Part shown: positions 8,473 through 17,252 of the stretch, piece after piece
Layout: each line of letters opens with the position of its first letter
Position numbering within the stretch: position 1 is the first letter of the stretch
Assembly: GCA_013823135.1 (NCBI GenBank)
Contig: PNLP01000002.1
Location: 124,001-188,000, forward strand
From: Planctomycetaceae bacterium
Lineage (GTDB): Bacteria > Planctomycetota > Planctomycetia > Gemmatales > Gemmataceae
DNA length: 64,000 nucleotides
Direction of reading: 5' to 3'
Translations under genes and position numbers: made by a program
The notes under the pieces: model-generated
The model's database searches: none
Told to the model about the DNA's origin: nothing
What the model saw: the letters and a program-made list of their open reading frames with translations, nothing else

Positions 8473-10623
8473 ATGCCCGAATTTGCCCGCTCCAGTTCGG
8501 CATCCGTTCCGCGCTTGCATTTCCACCTCTTCATCCCACTTGCCGCCACACTGTTCCTGTTCACGACCGCGGCTCCCGGATTCGCTCAATCGGAACCGTC
8601 GGCCGAGAAACTGATCGCGTTGCGACTCGACTGGCTCTCGCTTCTGGCTCGTGAGGATGCGGCCACGTGGGAAACCCGTGTCGTGTCGTCGCCCCGCGGC
8701 GCGGGTCTGTCGGTCGGGAACTTTCAGGATCCGTCAACGGTTCTCTCGGCGCTCGGCCCCGCGCTCGACGCGGATTACAAACTCGTGGGTCCGAGCCTGA
8801 GACGGGTCGAGGACAAGGCACGAACTCGGAAAGAGGAAGCGCAGAAGGACTGGACCGAAGCCGTTCGCCAGCGGATCGCGTTCCGTGAATACGTGGAGAA
8901 GCAACAAGCCATCTACGGCTTCGATTTCGACACCGGCTCGCGGAGTGGCTTTCAGCCCGAGATCATCGACGGGGTGCTGCTTGCGTGGGCGGGTGTGGTT
9001 GCCGTGGTCGCACTCCAACTGCGTCGCAAGGAGCAACGACTGGAGCGACGCAAACTCCAGCGAGTGACCATGGCAGCGCTCCTGCTGGGGCTCGCGGCGC
9101 TCCCCGGTTGCGGTGGCTCGGCGGGAACCGATGGCCGCCCCTGGGTCGTGCGGGAAGAAGCGGAACTCACGGCGAGCAAGAACGACGCGACCGTGAAAAC
9201 CGAGGCGGCAGAGAGTGTCGCCGAGTTGAAGTGGCGAAACACCGCGGACGCCTGGACCGCTCTCGTCGCCGCTCCCAAAGGGGGTGTGGACCGTGTGGTC
9301 CGCGAGGGCGAAGCCGACCTTCGCAATCACCTTCACGCCATCGCCGTCGATGCCCAGCTTACCGAACGGCTTGTGAAGGATGCCGACGACCAGCGGACTA
9401 AACTGGCGGAAGAGAAAGCAAAGCTCGGCGATCAGGTGTCGCGGGCGAAGTGGTGGAACCGCATCGGCACGGGGTTCCGGATCGGCGCGGCCTGCGTGCT
9501 CTTCGGCCTGTCGGTCGCCCCGCTCTGGATGGCACGGCGTCGCAGGGCGCAGCGGATTCGCCTCGCCGCCCGCACGTGTCCACGCTGTTTCCGACTCGAC
9601 ACGCTCAAGGTCGAAAACACCGGCGGCTCGAAACGACGATCGAAGAAAAGCGACGAGGACGACGAACAAGATGACGACGACGGCGACGTGCGCTGCACGA
9701 AGTGCGGGCTCCGCATTCGCAAGAGCTACCTGAGCGTGCCCCGGCTCTGCTTCCCCACGGTCGGCGTGCGGTCGAGCGGCAAGACGCACATGCTCGTGAC
9801 GGCTTACGACCGCATCCGGAAGCGCACCGCCCCGACCGTGGCCGTCGTTCAGCCCGCCCCGACGGGGAGCGACGTGGACCGCCGCTTCGAGCAACTGATC
9901 GACGAGGTTCTGCACCGCCGTGGCGTCGCGGGTGCCACCGACCTCGTGTTGCCCGACCCAATTCTGATTCACCTAAAGGACGCCGACCCGCTCGGCGGCA
10001 GCCCGGCACTCGTGAACCTGTTCGACTACTCCGGGGAGTTGATCAACCCCGATGTCGATGTCAACATGCTGAAGGCGACGGCCGTTCGCATGGACGGGTT
10101 CATGCTGTTCCTCGACCCGACGCAACTGTACGGCGACGGCGCGAACGTCACGATTGACCAGCAACTCGGAATGCTCGACGTGTTCCTGGCTCACATGCGA
10201 AAGGAGCGGAAGATCCCGGTTGGCGAGGTGATCCCGGTGCCGGTCGCGGTGTGCATGCCGAAGTTCGACCTGCTCATCGCGGACAACCCGATCGGCGGCC
10301 AGTCGGTGCAGTACATCCGCGAGATGATCGACAACCTGAGCCCGCCGCCGCGCGATATGACGCTTGCCGTTATCCGCGAACGGAGTGAACTTGTCGAGCA
10401 GATGCTGCCGTTGATGTTCCCTGGTGCGGACATTCGCAGCGTGATCGAGGGCTACTTCGGCAAGCAACTGCTGTTCTTCCCGATGTCCTCAGTGAGCCTG
10501 AACGAGCACGAGCTCGGTGTGAAGGATTTATCGAAGCGGAACATCGCCCCGTTCGGCGTGAGCGAACCGATTTTGTGGCTGATGCATATGCATGGATACT
10601 CTGTTTTTGCTGGGGGGGGCTAG
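8473..10623 (+). CDS. membrane-anchored TRAFAC-like GTPase with zinc ribbon
   Basis: 716 residues from the ATG at 8473. An N-terminal hydrophobic signal/anchor (residues ~16-38) is followed by an extracytoplasmic domain, a membrane span (~166-186), a second hydrophobic stretch ending in a lipobox-like LAALPGC, a second soluble domain and a span (~334-354). The cytoplasmic part has a CPRC...CTKC zinc ribbon (369-411) interrupted by an Asp/Glu loop, then a P-loop domain: Walker A GVRSSGKTH (431-439), DYSGE (518-522) as the DxxG/Walker B region, and PKFD (596-599) in the NKxD position. This matches the TRAFAC GTPases that accompany GAP1-type proteins (the double-GTPase families, as I recall them). 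It is the first gene of the signalling cluster. Confidence 0.75.
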   Translation: MPEFARSSSASVPRLHFHLFIPLAATLFLFTTAAPGFAQSEPSAEKLIALRLDWLSLLAREDAATWETRVVSSPRGAGLSVGNFQDPSTVLSALGPALDADYKLVGPSLRRVEDKARTRKEEAQKDWTEAVRQRIAFREYVEKQQAIYGFDFDTGSRSGFQPEIIDGVLLAWAGVVAVVALQLRRKEQRLERRKLQRVTMAALLLGLAALPGCGGSAGTDGRPWVVREEAELTASKNDATVKTEAAESVAELKWRNTADAWTALVAAPKGGVDRVVREGEADLRNHLHAIAVDAQLTERLVKDADDQRTKLAEEKAKLGDQVSRAKWWNRIGTGFRIGAACVLFGLSVAPLWMARRRRAQRIRLAARTCPRCFRLDTLKVENTGGSKRRSKKSDEDDEQDDDDGDVRCTKCGLRIRKSYLSVPRLCFPTVGVRSSGKTHMLVTAYDRIRKRTAPTVAVVQPAPTGSDVDRRFEQLIDEVLHRRGVAGATDLVLPDPILIHLKDADPLGGSPALVNLFDYSGELINPDVDVNMLKATAVRMDGFMLFLDPTQLYGDGANVTIDQQLGMLDVFLAHMRKERKIPVGEVIPVPVAVCMPKFDLLIADNPIGGQSVQYIREMIDNLSPPPRDMTLAVIRERSELVEQMLPLMFPGADIRSVIEGYFGKQLLFFPMSSVSLNEHELGVKDLSKRNIAPFGVSEPILWLMHMHGYSVFAGGG

Positions 10624-10780
10624 GTTCAAGTCTGGGGGGTGGTTGTTGGTTGGGGGTGGGTGGTGGTTCGTCGTTGGTGTGCTTTGTTCGTCTGGGGTGG
10701 TTGTTGGTTGATGGTTGTTTGTCGATCGTTGGTGGTTGTTTGTCGTTCGTTGGTTGCGGGTGTTCAGGTCGAGGGAGCCT
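10624..10780. repeat. G/T-rich left repeat flanking the four-helix-bundle gene
   Basis: The stretch is built from TTGTTGGTTG, GGTGGTTG and TCGTTGG words in several imperfect copies. Its reverse complement occurs right after the small gene that follows (11197-11270), so the gene is bracketed by imperfect inverted repeats. A shorter hairpin with the same words but no gene lies at 44157-44286. Reading frames through the repeat give low-complexity Gly/Trp/Val sequence and are not genes. Confidence 0.7.
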
Positions 10781-10785
10781 TCGCG

Positions 10786-11196
10786 ATGGCACAGAAACCA
10801 GCGTTCGAGACGCTTGAGGTGTATCAGCTCGCGGATCGCCTCGCAGCCGGCGTGTGGCCGCTCGTGATGGCCTGGCCACACTTCGCACGTGACACGATCG
10901 GCAAACAGCTCGTTCGGGCGGCGGATAGCGTCGGTGCGAACTTAGCCGAAGGTTATGGACGTGGTTCGTATGCGGACAACAAGCGATTCATTCACATCGC
11001 ACGCGGCTCATTCAACGAAACAATTTGCTGGGTTCGCCGTGCTGCAGCCCGTGGCCTCTTCACAGCGGAACAGGTAAAGCCTCTCCTCGCCATTACGGAC
11101 GAACTTGGCCCCAGGCTCAACAAGTATCTCGAATACGTCAATCAGCAACTCCGGAAGAAAGCTACTCCGGGCCGGGCACCTCCACCCAAAGGATAA
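10786..11196 (+). CDS. four-helix-bundle protein (S23 / 23S-rRNA intervening-sequence family)
   Basis: 136 residues with the typical pattern of this family: an N-terminal FETLEVYQLADRLA helix, IGKQLVRAADSVGANLAEG, the YADNKRFIHIARGS helix and a final helix. Members are found in rRNA intervening sequences, as accessory proteins of diversity-generating retroelements (Avd) and as stand-alone genes; they are pentameric nucleic-acid-binding bundles and not known enzymes. RBS GAGGGA about 10 bases before the ATG. It lies inside the GTPase-kinase cluster but is flanked by inverted G/T-rich repeats, so it is probably an insertion and not part of that system. No reverse transcriptase is nearby. Confidence 0.85.
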   Translation: MAQKPAFETLEVYQLADRLAAGVWPLVMAWPHFARDTIGKQLVRAADSVGANLAEGYGRGSYADNKRFIHIARGSFNETICWVRRAAARGLFTAEQVKPLLAITDELGPRLNKYLEYVNQQLRKKATPGRAPPPKG

Positions 11197-11270
11197 CCAC
11201 CAACAACCAACCACCACCAACCAACAACAACCCTCAGACAAACCGAGACCACCAACCACCATCCCCAAAA
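11197..11270. repeat. C/A-rich right repeat flanking the four-helix-bundle gene
   Basis: Consists of ACCACCAACAACCAACC-type words and CCCTCAGAC, the imperfect reverse complement of the repeat at 10624-10780. It ends directly at the ATG of the kinase-like gene, so that gene has no clear ribosome-binding site of its own. Confidence 0.7.
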
Positions 11271-14168
11271 ATGCCGAGCTGGCCGACGCAATCTGATTAC
11301 AAAGATGCCTTGCAGAACCCGGACACCGCGTTTCGCGATCCGGACCTGAAGGCGAGCGCGGCTGAGAAAAGCCCGATGGGGGTTCCACGCGCACGCTCAG
11401 GCGCGTTCGCCAGTGTCTACAAGATGACCCGCGGCAACAAGGCAATCGCGCTCAAGCTGTTCAACTTCCCCAACGAGGATCGCGCCGCACGCTACCAGGC
11501 TGTTTCCGATTACCTCAAGAAGCTCGGGGCCAAGAAGCCCACCGCAATGGTCGGCTTCGAGTACCACCCCGAAGGGATCCGTATCGGCAAGGCGTGGTAC
11601 CCCACCCTCACGATGGAATGGGTGAAGGGGAAGTCGCTCGGTGAGTGGGTTCGTGAGGCGATGGAGCAGAAGAAGCCGAACACCGACGCCGTGCGGAAGA
11701 TGGCCGATTCGTGGATTCAACTCGTGCTGGAGATCCAGGCCGCACAGATCGCACACGGCGACTTGCAGCACGATAACGTGATGGTCGTCGGGCAAACCCC
11801 CGTGCTCGTGGACTACGACGGCATGTGCGTGCCCGCGCTCGCAGACCCGAAGAAGCCGCTCGAACAGCTCGAGTTCGGCAAGCCCGCGTACCAGCACCCC
11901 GCACGCCCCGCCGAGAAGCTCACCCCGCACCTCGACCACTTCGCCGCGTGGGTCATCCTGATCGCGTTGCGGGCGTCGGCAGCCGATCACGGGTTGTATC
12001 ACCGGTTCGTCACGAAGACGCAGAACGAGAACCTGCTGTTCACGCCGCCCGACATGGTCACGCCAGCGGGGTCGGCACTATGGCAGGAGCTGGTTCGCTG
12101 CAAAGACCCCGAGGTTCGCGACTGGGCGAAGATGATTCGCGAGTCGCTCGACAAGCCATTCATCCAGATCCCCGCGTTCTCGCTCGATCCGTTCGCAGCG
12201 TTGCGGAAGCTCGTCGCGACCGTGCCGCGTGACTGGGCCGGCATCGCGGCCGAGTCTGCACGGCTCACGAAAGCCGGGAAGCAACTCCCGCCCGAACTCG
12301 CGTCCGCGGCCGATCCGGTCGGCAGGCTCGACGAACTGTGCAAGGCCGCTCGCCCGGACTACGCCGCGATCGCCACGGAAACGGACGCGATCACTCGCAG
12401 CGGGAAGACGATCCCGGACTGGATTCGGCCCGTCGCGGCCGACGCCATCAAGCGGGTGAACTGCCGCGAGGCCGTTCAGCGAGCACTCACGACGAAGGAT
12501 CCCCGCGCGGTCCGCACCGCGTTCCAGAAACCGCTTCTGGAAAGCTGGGCCGACAAGCGATTGATCGCCGATGCTGAGGCCGCGATTGAGCAGGTTGGGA
12601 TCCTCGACAAGCTCAAGGCTGCGGTTGCCAACCCGGGGGATGGCAAGGCCCTCGTGCGGTTGTGGAACGAGCACGGGTTCTCGATCGCGGGGTTGCCCGA
12701 GGCGGTTGCGTATCAGACCGAGGTGACTCGCTGGTCGGCCAGGATCGACGCAGCGAACGAATTCATCAAACTGTTCCACGCGCGGGCACACGAGAAGGCA
12801 CTGGCCGCAGCCTGGGAGAAGGTCGCCGCGGTCGGCCCGCACCCGGACATCACCCCCGAGCAACGTGCTCGCGGGGAGTTGGCCGAGAAACGTGCCCCGG
12901 TTCTGATCGCGCTGAATGCGGTTCCCGCGACGGCTTCGTACAAGAACGATAGCGCTCTGCTCGCCGCGTGGGGTGATGGCTCGGCACTGGTGGGGAGCAA
13001 GGAAGCGGACGGGTACATCACGCGAGTGAACCTGGCCCGCGACCGGCTGAACAAGGTCGCGACGCTTCAGCGGGCCATCGAGGCAGCCGACCACGAGGGC
13101 GGGTCCGAACTGGCGGTTGTGGATGCGGCCCGGCCACTCGCGGGGTACGAGCATCCGTACGCGGATCGCGTGAAACTCGGTGCGAAATCGGTCGAGGTGC
13201 TGGCAGCGCTCAAGGCTGCCGTGGAGGAGAAACCACCCTCCGACCGGGCCATTGCCGCGGCCGTGGATACACTGCGAGCCACGAACATCGACTTGCTTGC
13301 CCGGCTCGACAAGATCGACAAGACTCTCGCGGCCGAGGCCACCGCAGCCGGCCGTCGGCGGAAGATTCTCAACGAGTTCGCCGAGATCGACAAGAAGTAC
13401 GAACACCCCGACAAGCAAGACCGCAAGTGGCTCGCCGCGTGGGTCACGAACAAGGAACTGCTCCAGGGTCGGCGTGACACCGAGGAACTGCGCGAAAGGC
13501 TCACGCTGGCCAAGGAACGGACGCAAGTGTGCGAACGGATCCTCAAAGCACTCGACGCCCGCGATATGTTCAAGCTCCGCGAACTGTACGAGAAGCACGG
13601 CACGCGGCTGAAGAAGTATCGCCCGCTGCTCGAACGCAAGTCGGAACTCGACGAACTGCTCAGCAAGGCCGATCGCGTGATCGGGATTCAGAAGAAACTG
13701 GAAGCATCCGAGACGGCCTTCACGGAAGATGATCTGAAGTTCCTGCGGGAGAATCACACGGCGTTTCGCACCTCCGACAAGCAAGCAATCGCCGAGCGCG
13801 TGACGAACAAGCTGAAGGCAGACGCGAAGCTGGTGCCGGGCCGCCCGCCGACGCGAACGGTCCCCGCGGGGAAGTCGGTGGCGATCGTGGCGCTGTGGGC
13901 GTGGGCCGGTCACGGGCTTGTGTCGCACTGCCTCGTCGCGGTGGACAAGAACAGGCACCTGGAGAAACCGTCCGAGGCTGAACAGTACTCGTTGTTGCCG
14001 TGCCAGCTGCGGGATTACACGGCTGAAGGTGGTGGGAAGCGCGTTGCCCCGCCGCTCGGGGCGAGTCAGGTGTTCATCACGGTTTGGGCCGTCGTGGAAC
14101 TCGGATGGACAACGATCTACGGCCCGCCGCTGCACATTGGTCCGGTGGGGTTGAACACGGTGGGGTGA
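11271..14168 (+). CDS. protein-kinase-like protein with long helical region
   Basis: 965 residues. The N-terminal ~300 residues form a protein-kinase-like fold: glycine loop RSGAFASVY (42-50), the ATP lysine in ALKLF (K62), hinge MEWVKGKSLGEW, catalytic loop HGDLQHDNVMV (162-172) and metal-binding DYDGM (181-185) in place of DFG. Key catalytic residues are present, so activity is plausible. Residues ~300-840 are an Ala/Lys/Glu-rich helical region of repeated units, and the last ~100 residues look like a compact beta domain. No membrane span is evident. Position between the GTPase and the GAP1-like gene suggests it phosphorylates system components; a PP2C gene is present in the same cluster. 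Start at 11271; upstream frame sequence is repeat-derived. Confidence 0.8.
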   Translation: MPSWPTQSDYKDALQNPDTAFRDPDLKASAAEKSPMGVPRARSGAFASVYKMTRGNKAIALKLFNFPNEDRAARYQAVSDYLKKLGAKKPTAMVGFEYHPEGIRIGKAWYPTLTMEWVKGKSLGEWVREAMEQKKPNTDAVRKMADSWIQLVLEIQAAQIAHGDLQHDNVMVVGQTPVLVDYDGMCVPALADPKKPLEQLEFGKPAYQHPARPAEKLTPHLDHFAAWVILIALRASAADHGLYHRFVTKTQNENLLFTPPDMVTPAGSALWQELVRCKDPEVRDWAKMIRESLDKPFIQIPAFSLDPFAALRKLVATVPRDWAGIAAESARLTKAGKQLPPELASAADPVGRLDELCKAARPDYAAIATETDAITRSGKTIPDWIRPVAADAIKRVNCREAVQRALTTKDPRAVRTAFQKPLLESWADKRLIADAEAAIEQVGILDKLKAAVANPGDGKALVRLWNEHGFSIAGLPEAVAYQTEVTRWSARIDAANEFIKLFHARAHEKALAAAWEKVAAVGPHPDITPEQRARGELAEKRAPVLIALNAVPATASYKNDSALLAAWGDGSALVGSKEADGYITRVNLARDRLNKVATLQRAIEAADHEGGSELAVVDAARPLAGYEHPYADRVKLGAKSVEVLAALKAAVEEKPPSDRAIAAAVDTLRATNIDLLARLDKIDKTLAAEATAAGRRRKILNEFAEIDKKYEHPDKQDRKWLAAWVTNKELLQGRRDTEELRERLTLAKERTQVCERILKALDARDMFKLRELYEKHGTRLKKYRPLLERKSELDELLSKADRVIGIQKKLEASETAFTEDDLKFLRENHTAFRTSDKQAIAERVTNKLKADAKLVPGRPPTRTVPAGKSVAIVALWAWAGHGLVSHCLVAVDKNRHLEKPSEAEQYSLLPCQLRDYTAEGGGKRVAPPLGASQVFITVWAVVELGWTTIYGPPLHIGPVGLNTVG

Positions 14169-14172
14169 AATC

Positions 14173-14281
14173 GGAGTTTCGAGTTTCGAGTTTCGAGTTC
14201 AAAGTTGAAAACCAAAGGCGTTGTTGCAGTCCGACTCGTTGATGCATTCAACTTTAAACTTTGAACTCGGAACTCGAAACT
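14173..14281. repeat. GAGTTTC inverted repeat before the GAP1-like gene
   Basis: Left arm: tandem GAGTTTC units followed by TTCAAAGTT (14174-14209). Right arm: AACTTTGAACTCGGAACTC and GAAACT (about 14247-14281). The arms are complementary and can form a long hairpin. A second member of the family lies at 60167-60253. It sits between two genes of the signalling cluster and may affect transcript stability. Confidence 0.7.
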
Positions 14282-14306
14282 GCGGACAGCACGAAGGAGC
14301 GACACG

Positions 14307-17144
14307 GTGTCAGCAGCAGGGCAGCCCGCGGCAGCGACCGGTGACCAGTTCTACGTCACCCACTGCACCACCGCGGATAGCGTGATGAACTCTCCCGGCT
14401 ACAGCGTCCGGGCGGCCTCGGCCGTTGACAATCCGGACGTGCTGAAGCGTGCCCTCGAATACCCGCCATACGAAATCCCGCTCGACATGTGGCGTGAGAA
14501 GCCGACCAAGCCGCAAACCCCGCGACGACTCGCCCGCACCAAGAACCCGGCCGGCGGCGTCTGGGTCGCGCATTCGGTGTACCTCGACAAGGACACCATG
14601 AACCGCGACCGGTCGTACTTCACGCACCTCATCAGCCTGCCAAACTCGGTCGATGCCGCATCCGTGCTCGAATCGTGGGACGCCGATGCCTGGGCGAAGG
14701 AGTACGCACAGGGGGCACCCAAATCGCTCGGAAAATGTTCGATTCCCGTGGGAAGCAAGATCTCGCGCCAGTCGCTCACGGCGTTCATCACTCGGCCCGT
14801 TGGCGGCACCAGCGACCTTTCCGCGGTGGTCTGCCCGGCTCGATTTCGCCCGGATGCCGCCGCACGTCGAATGCTCGTCGCACGGTTCCTAAAGGCCGTG
14901 GTTCTGCTCACGGAGGCGAAAGCCGCTGGCGAAGGTCGCGATCGCCTGTTCGTGCATGCCGAGCCGGGGTTGGTGGCGATGCTGCTGTACGCTGCCACAC
15001 GCATCCTTCCGCCGGGTTACGCTGCCGACATCACGTTCTCGACCTTCGAGCCGTCGCACCGAGCCATCCGCGACTACAAGCTCGCCAGCGTCGTCGGCAC
15101 ATACCTCGGCCTTCCCGGAAAGGGGCTCGATCAGGATCTCGTCACGACTCGCGGCTTCGGGCTCGATGCCATTCAGCCCGAGCGGTCGTCGCCCGAACTG
15201 GCTGAGTCGATTCCACCGTCGCCGGGGATCTGGGAACTGCTTGATCTCGCGGCGGCTGGCGACTGGGAACTGCTCGACGATGTTCACCGGTTGGTTGGTG
15301 CGGACCCCGGCGCGATCGAGAAAGTTCCCGCAACGATTGCACTGGCACGAGCCGTGTCGCGAATCAATCGCGGCGGCTTGACCACAGCGGACTTGCTCGC
15401 CCTGAAAGCCGACCGTCGCGGGGCTGCGATCCTGACGCAACGGGCCGACAAGGTCTGGGAATTCCTGAAGGACGCGGTCATTTCCGACGCCACGCTGCGA
15501 GCCGAATTCAAGGACTGGATTGCCGAGCCGGAGCGGCTGAAGGCGTATCGCCGGGAAGCGTGCGAGGCGCTGGTGAAGGGCGAGTTCGACACGTGGGACA
15601 TTCGCTGGGCCGTGATCCGCGACGTGGCCGACCCCGAGGAACTCAAGGAGCAGTCGGACCGTGCGCAGAAGAACCTCGACCGCTACTTGCCCACGATGGC
15701 ACTCCCGGCGCGCGACCGCGTTCGTGCGGCGTGCGCCGAGTCGGGGGCGTGGCCCGATCACCACTTACTCGCGCCGACCAGCCTCGATGAACTGGATGAG
15801 TTGCTGACCGCGAAGATGCCCGCCGCATGGCAAGGCTACACGTGCTTCGCCGTCATGGGGCCGGACGAGAAGAACTGGTTGGCGGAATCCACGAAGGCGT
15901 ACCGCGGGGCGATGCGGGAACGGGTTCGCCACCACCTGATGCTGGCACCCGGTGCAGTCCTCACGGGGTATCTTCAGCACGCGAAGGATTACGTCTCGAC
16001 GATGCCGGGGTTCCTGTACGACTTCCTTCGCCCGTTCCGGCCCGAGTGCATCCCGTTCCTGAGCCGGCTCATCGATGCGGGGGCCAGCGTCATCGACGCC
16101 GGCGACTGGGTGAAACTGCTCGGCGAGCTGGACATCTACGGCGAGAAGACCAAGGAGTGGAGCGGCTTCTTGCTGAAGAACGATCACCTGGCAAAGCTGC
16201 TCGGCGGCTTCAAGGCCGACCCGGCCGCAACGCAGATCTGGGACGGCTATCTGAACCTGCTCGGGCCGGCGCTCATCGACGGCGACGAGTGGGAGCGGAT
16301 CGTTTACATCCAGTTGACGAAAGCCCGGCAACTCCTCGGCGCGGCGAACGTGTTGCTCAAGGATGTGGCCCCGCCCGGCGGCGCGAGAAAGCTCAAGGCC
16401 GCCGACACGCTGCTGGGGTTGATGGCCGCCCCCTTGACCGCGGACACGCTGGAGCCGGGGCAATTGCTGGAGGCGTATCAGGTCTTTGGAATTGAGCCGT
16501 TCGACGGGCTACGGAAGTTTTATCTGCGGTTCAACTTCGCCGCACTCGATCTGAACGCGGACCCGCGATTGTTGAATCCGTTCGTCGCGGCGTTCCGATC
16601 GTGCTATCCGATCACGCACGACTACGGCTCAGTTCGAACGGCAGTCGGCAACTGGGTCGCACTTTCGGCGACCTGCCCGGACGTGACACGCGGCGCGTTC
16701 CAGACGCACTACATCTTGCAAAACATCCCGGCGAACTGGCACGCGAACATTCTCAGCGAGGCTCCGCGGCTCGCACTCCACGCGACAACAATTGCCCAGA
16801 TCAGCCAGGCCGTGGAACTCGCGAAGGCCCAGACCGATTTCACCAACACCGACGTGGCATCCGATTCCGAGGGCGGGTTCGCGTCGGAACCCACGAAGAA
16901 GGCGAAGGCGGCACGCGGTGCGAAAACCACGCCGACCCGTCGGAAGCGCGACGCGGGCGGTGTGCCTGGGATTGTCTGGCTGATGCTGGTGCTGGGCGGC
17001 GTGGGAATCGTGACGGCAATTGCTGTCACGCAACTCAAGAAGAACGCTGCTCAGAAGCAGGCGGAACCCGAACCGCCACCACCCGTGAAGGTAATCAAGG
17101 AGAAGGCGAAAGCTAAGGACAAGGACAAAGACAAGGACAAGTAG
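14307..17144 (+). CDS. GAP1-like GTPase-associated protein with C-terminal membrane anchor
   Basis: 945 residues from a GTG start with a good RBS (AAGGAGC). The N-terminus (FYVTHCTTADSVMNSPGYSV, then YFTHLISLPN) resembles the N-terminal domain of GTPase-associated protein 1 (GAP1), a large protein that accompanies TRAFAC GTPases in predicted bacterial conflict systems. The middle is mostly helical. After a Lys-rich stretch comes one membrane span (IVWLMLVLGGVGIVTAIAV, residues ~888-910) and a KDKDKDK tail, so most of the protein is cytoplasmic and tethered at its C-terminus. I assign the family from pattern memory; a profile search against GAP1-N1/N2, GAP1-M and GAP1-C would settle it. Confidence 0.65.
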   Translation: MSAAGQPAAATGDQFYVTHCTTADSVMNSPGYSVRAASAVDNPDVLKRALEYPPYEIPLDMWREKPTKPQTPRRLARTKNPAGGVWVAHSVYLDKDTMNRDRSYFTHLISLPNSVDAASVLESWDADAWAKEYAQGAPKSLGKCSIPVGSKISRQSLTAFITRPVGGTSDLSAVVCPARFRPDAAARRMLVARFLKAVVLLTEAKAAGEGRDRLFVHAEPGLVAMLLYAATRILPPGYAADITFSTFEPSHRAIRDYKLASVVGTYLGLPGKGLDQDLVTTRGFGLDAIQPERSSPELAESIPPSPGIWELLDLAAAGDWELLDDVHRLVGADPGAIEKVPATIALARAVSRINRGGLTTADLLALKADRRGAAILTQRADKVWEFLKDAVISDATLRAEFKDWIAEPERLKAYRREACEALVKGEFDTWDIRWAVIRDVADPEELKEQSDRAQKNLDRYLPTMALPARDRVRAACAESGAWPDHHLLAPTSLDELDELLTAKMPAAWQGYTCFAVMGPDEKNWLAESTKAYRGAMRERVRHHLMLAPGAVLTGYLQHAKDYVSTMPGFLYDFLRPFRPECIPFLSRLIDAGASVIDAGDWVKLLGELDIYGEKTKEWSGFLLKNDHLAKLLGGFKADPAATQIWDGYLNLLGPALIDGDEWERIVYIQLTKARQLLGAANVLLKDVAPPGGARKLKAADTLLGLMAAPLTADTLEPGQLLEAYQVFGIEPFDGLRKFYLRFNFAALDLNADPRLLNPFVAAFRSCYPITHDYGSVRTAVGNWVALSATCPDVTRGAFQTHYILQNIPANWHANILSEAPRLALHATTIAQISQAVELAKAQTDFTNTDVASDSEGGFASEPTKKAKAARGAKTTPTRRKRDAGGVPGIVWLMLVLGGVGIVTAIAVTQLKKNAAQKQAEPEPPPPVKVIKEKAKAKDKDKDKDK

Positions 17145-17154
17145 CGTTTGGTTT

Positions 17155-17230
17155 GGCGAGCGGGGCGGCGTAAGCCCCCCGAGTCTTTGGTTTCACAACA
17201 CCTCGGGGGGCTTACGCCACCCCGCTCGCC
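17155..17230. repeat. GGCGAGCGGGG palindromic repeat (full copy 1)
   Basis: 29-base arms 17155-17183 and 17202-17230 (GGCGAGCGGGGCGGCGTAAG... and its complement) around an 18-base loop; the arms pair almost perfectly. Full copies of the same element occur at 53479-53568 and, in frame, at 37337-37443. Half-length relatives lie at 20684, 26414, 29646 and 32127. Confidence 0.85.
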
Positions 17231-17252
17231 ACTCAATCACGGAGCACGCACG

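Noticed and set aside
10639..10785. N-terminal extension of the four-helix-bundle protein
   Set aside because: The frame runs through the G/T-rich repeat and gives Trp/Val/Gly low-complexity sequence; the family start fits the ATG at 10786, which has a GAGGGA site.
12078..14135. Long open frame (685 codons) on the minus strand
   Set aside because: Antisense to the kinase-like gene; no domain, no signal, composition of a shadow frame.
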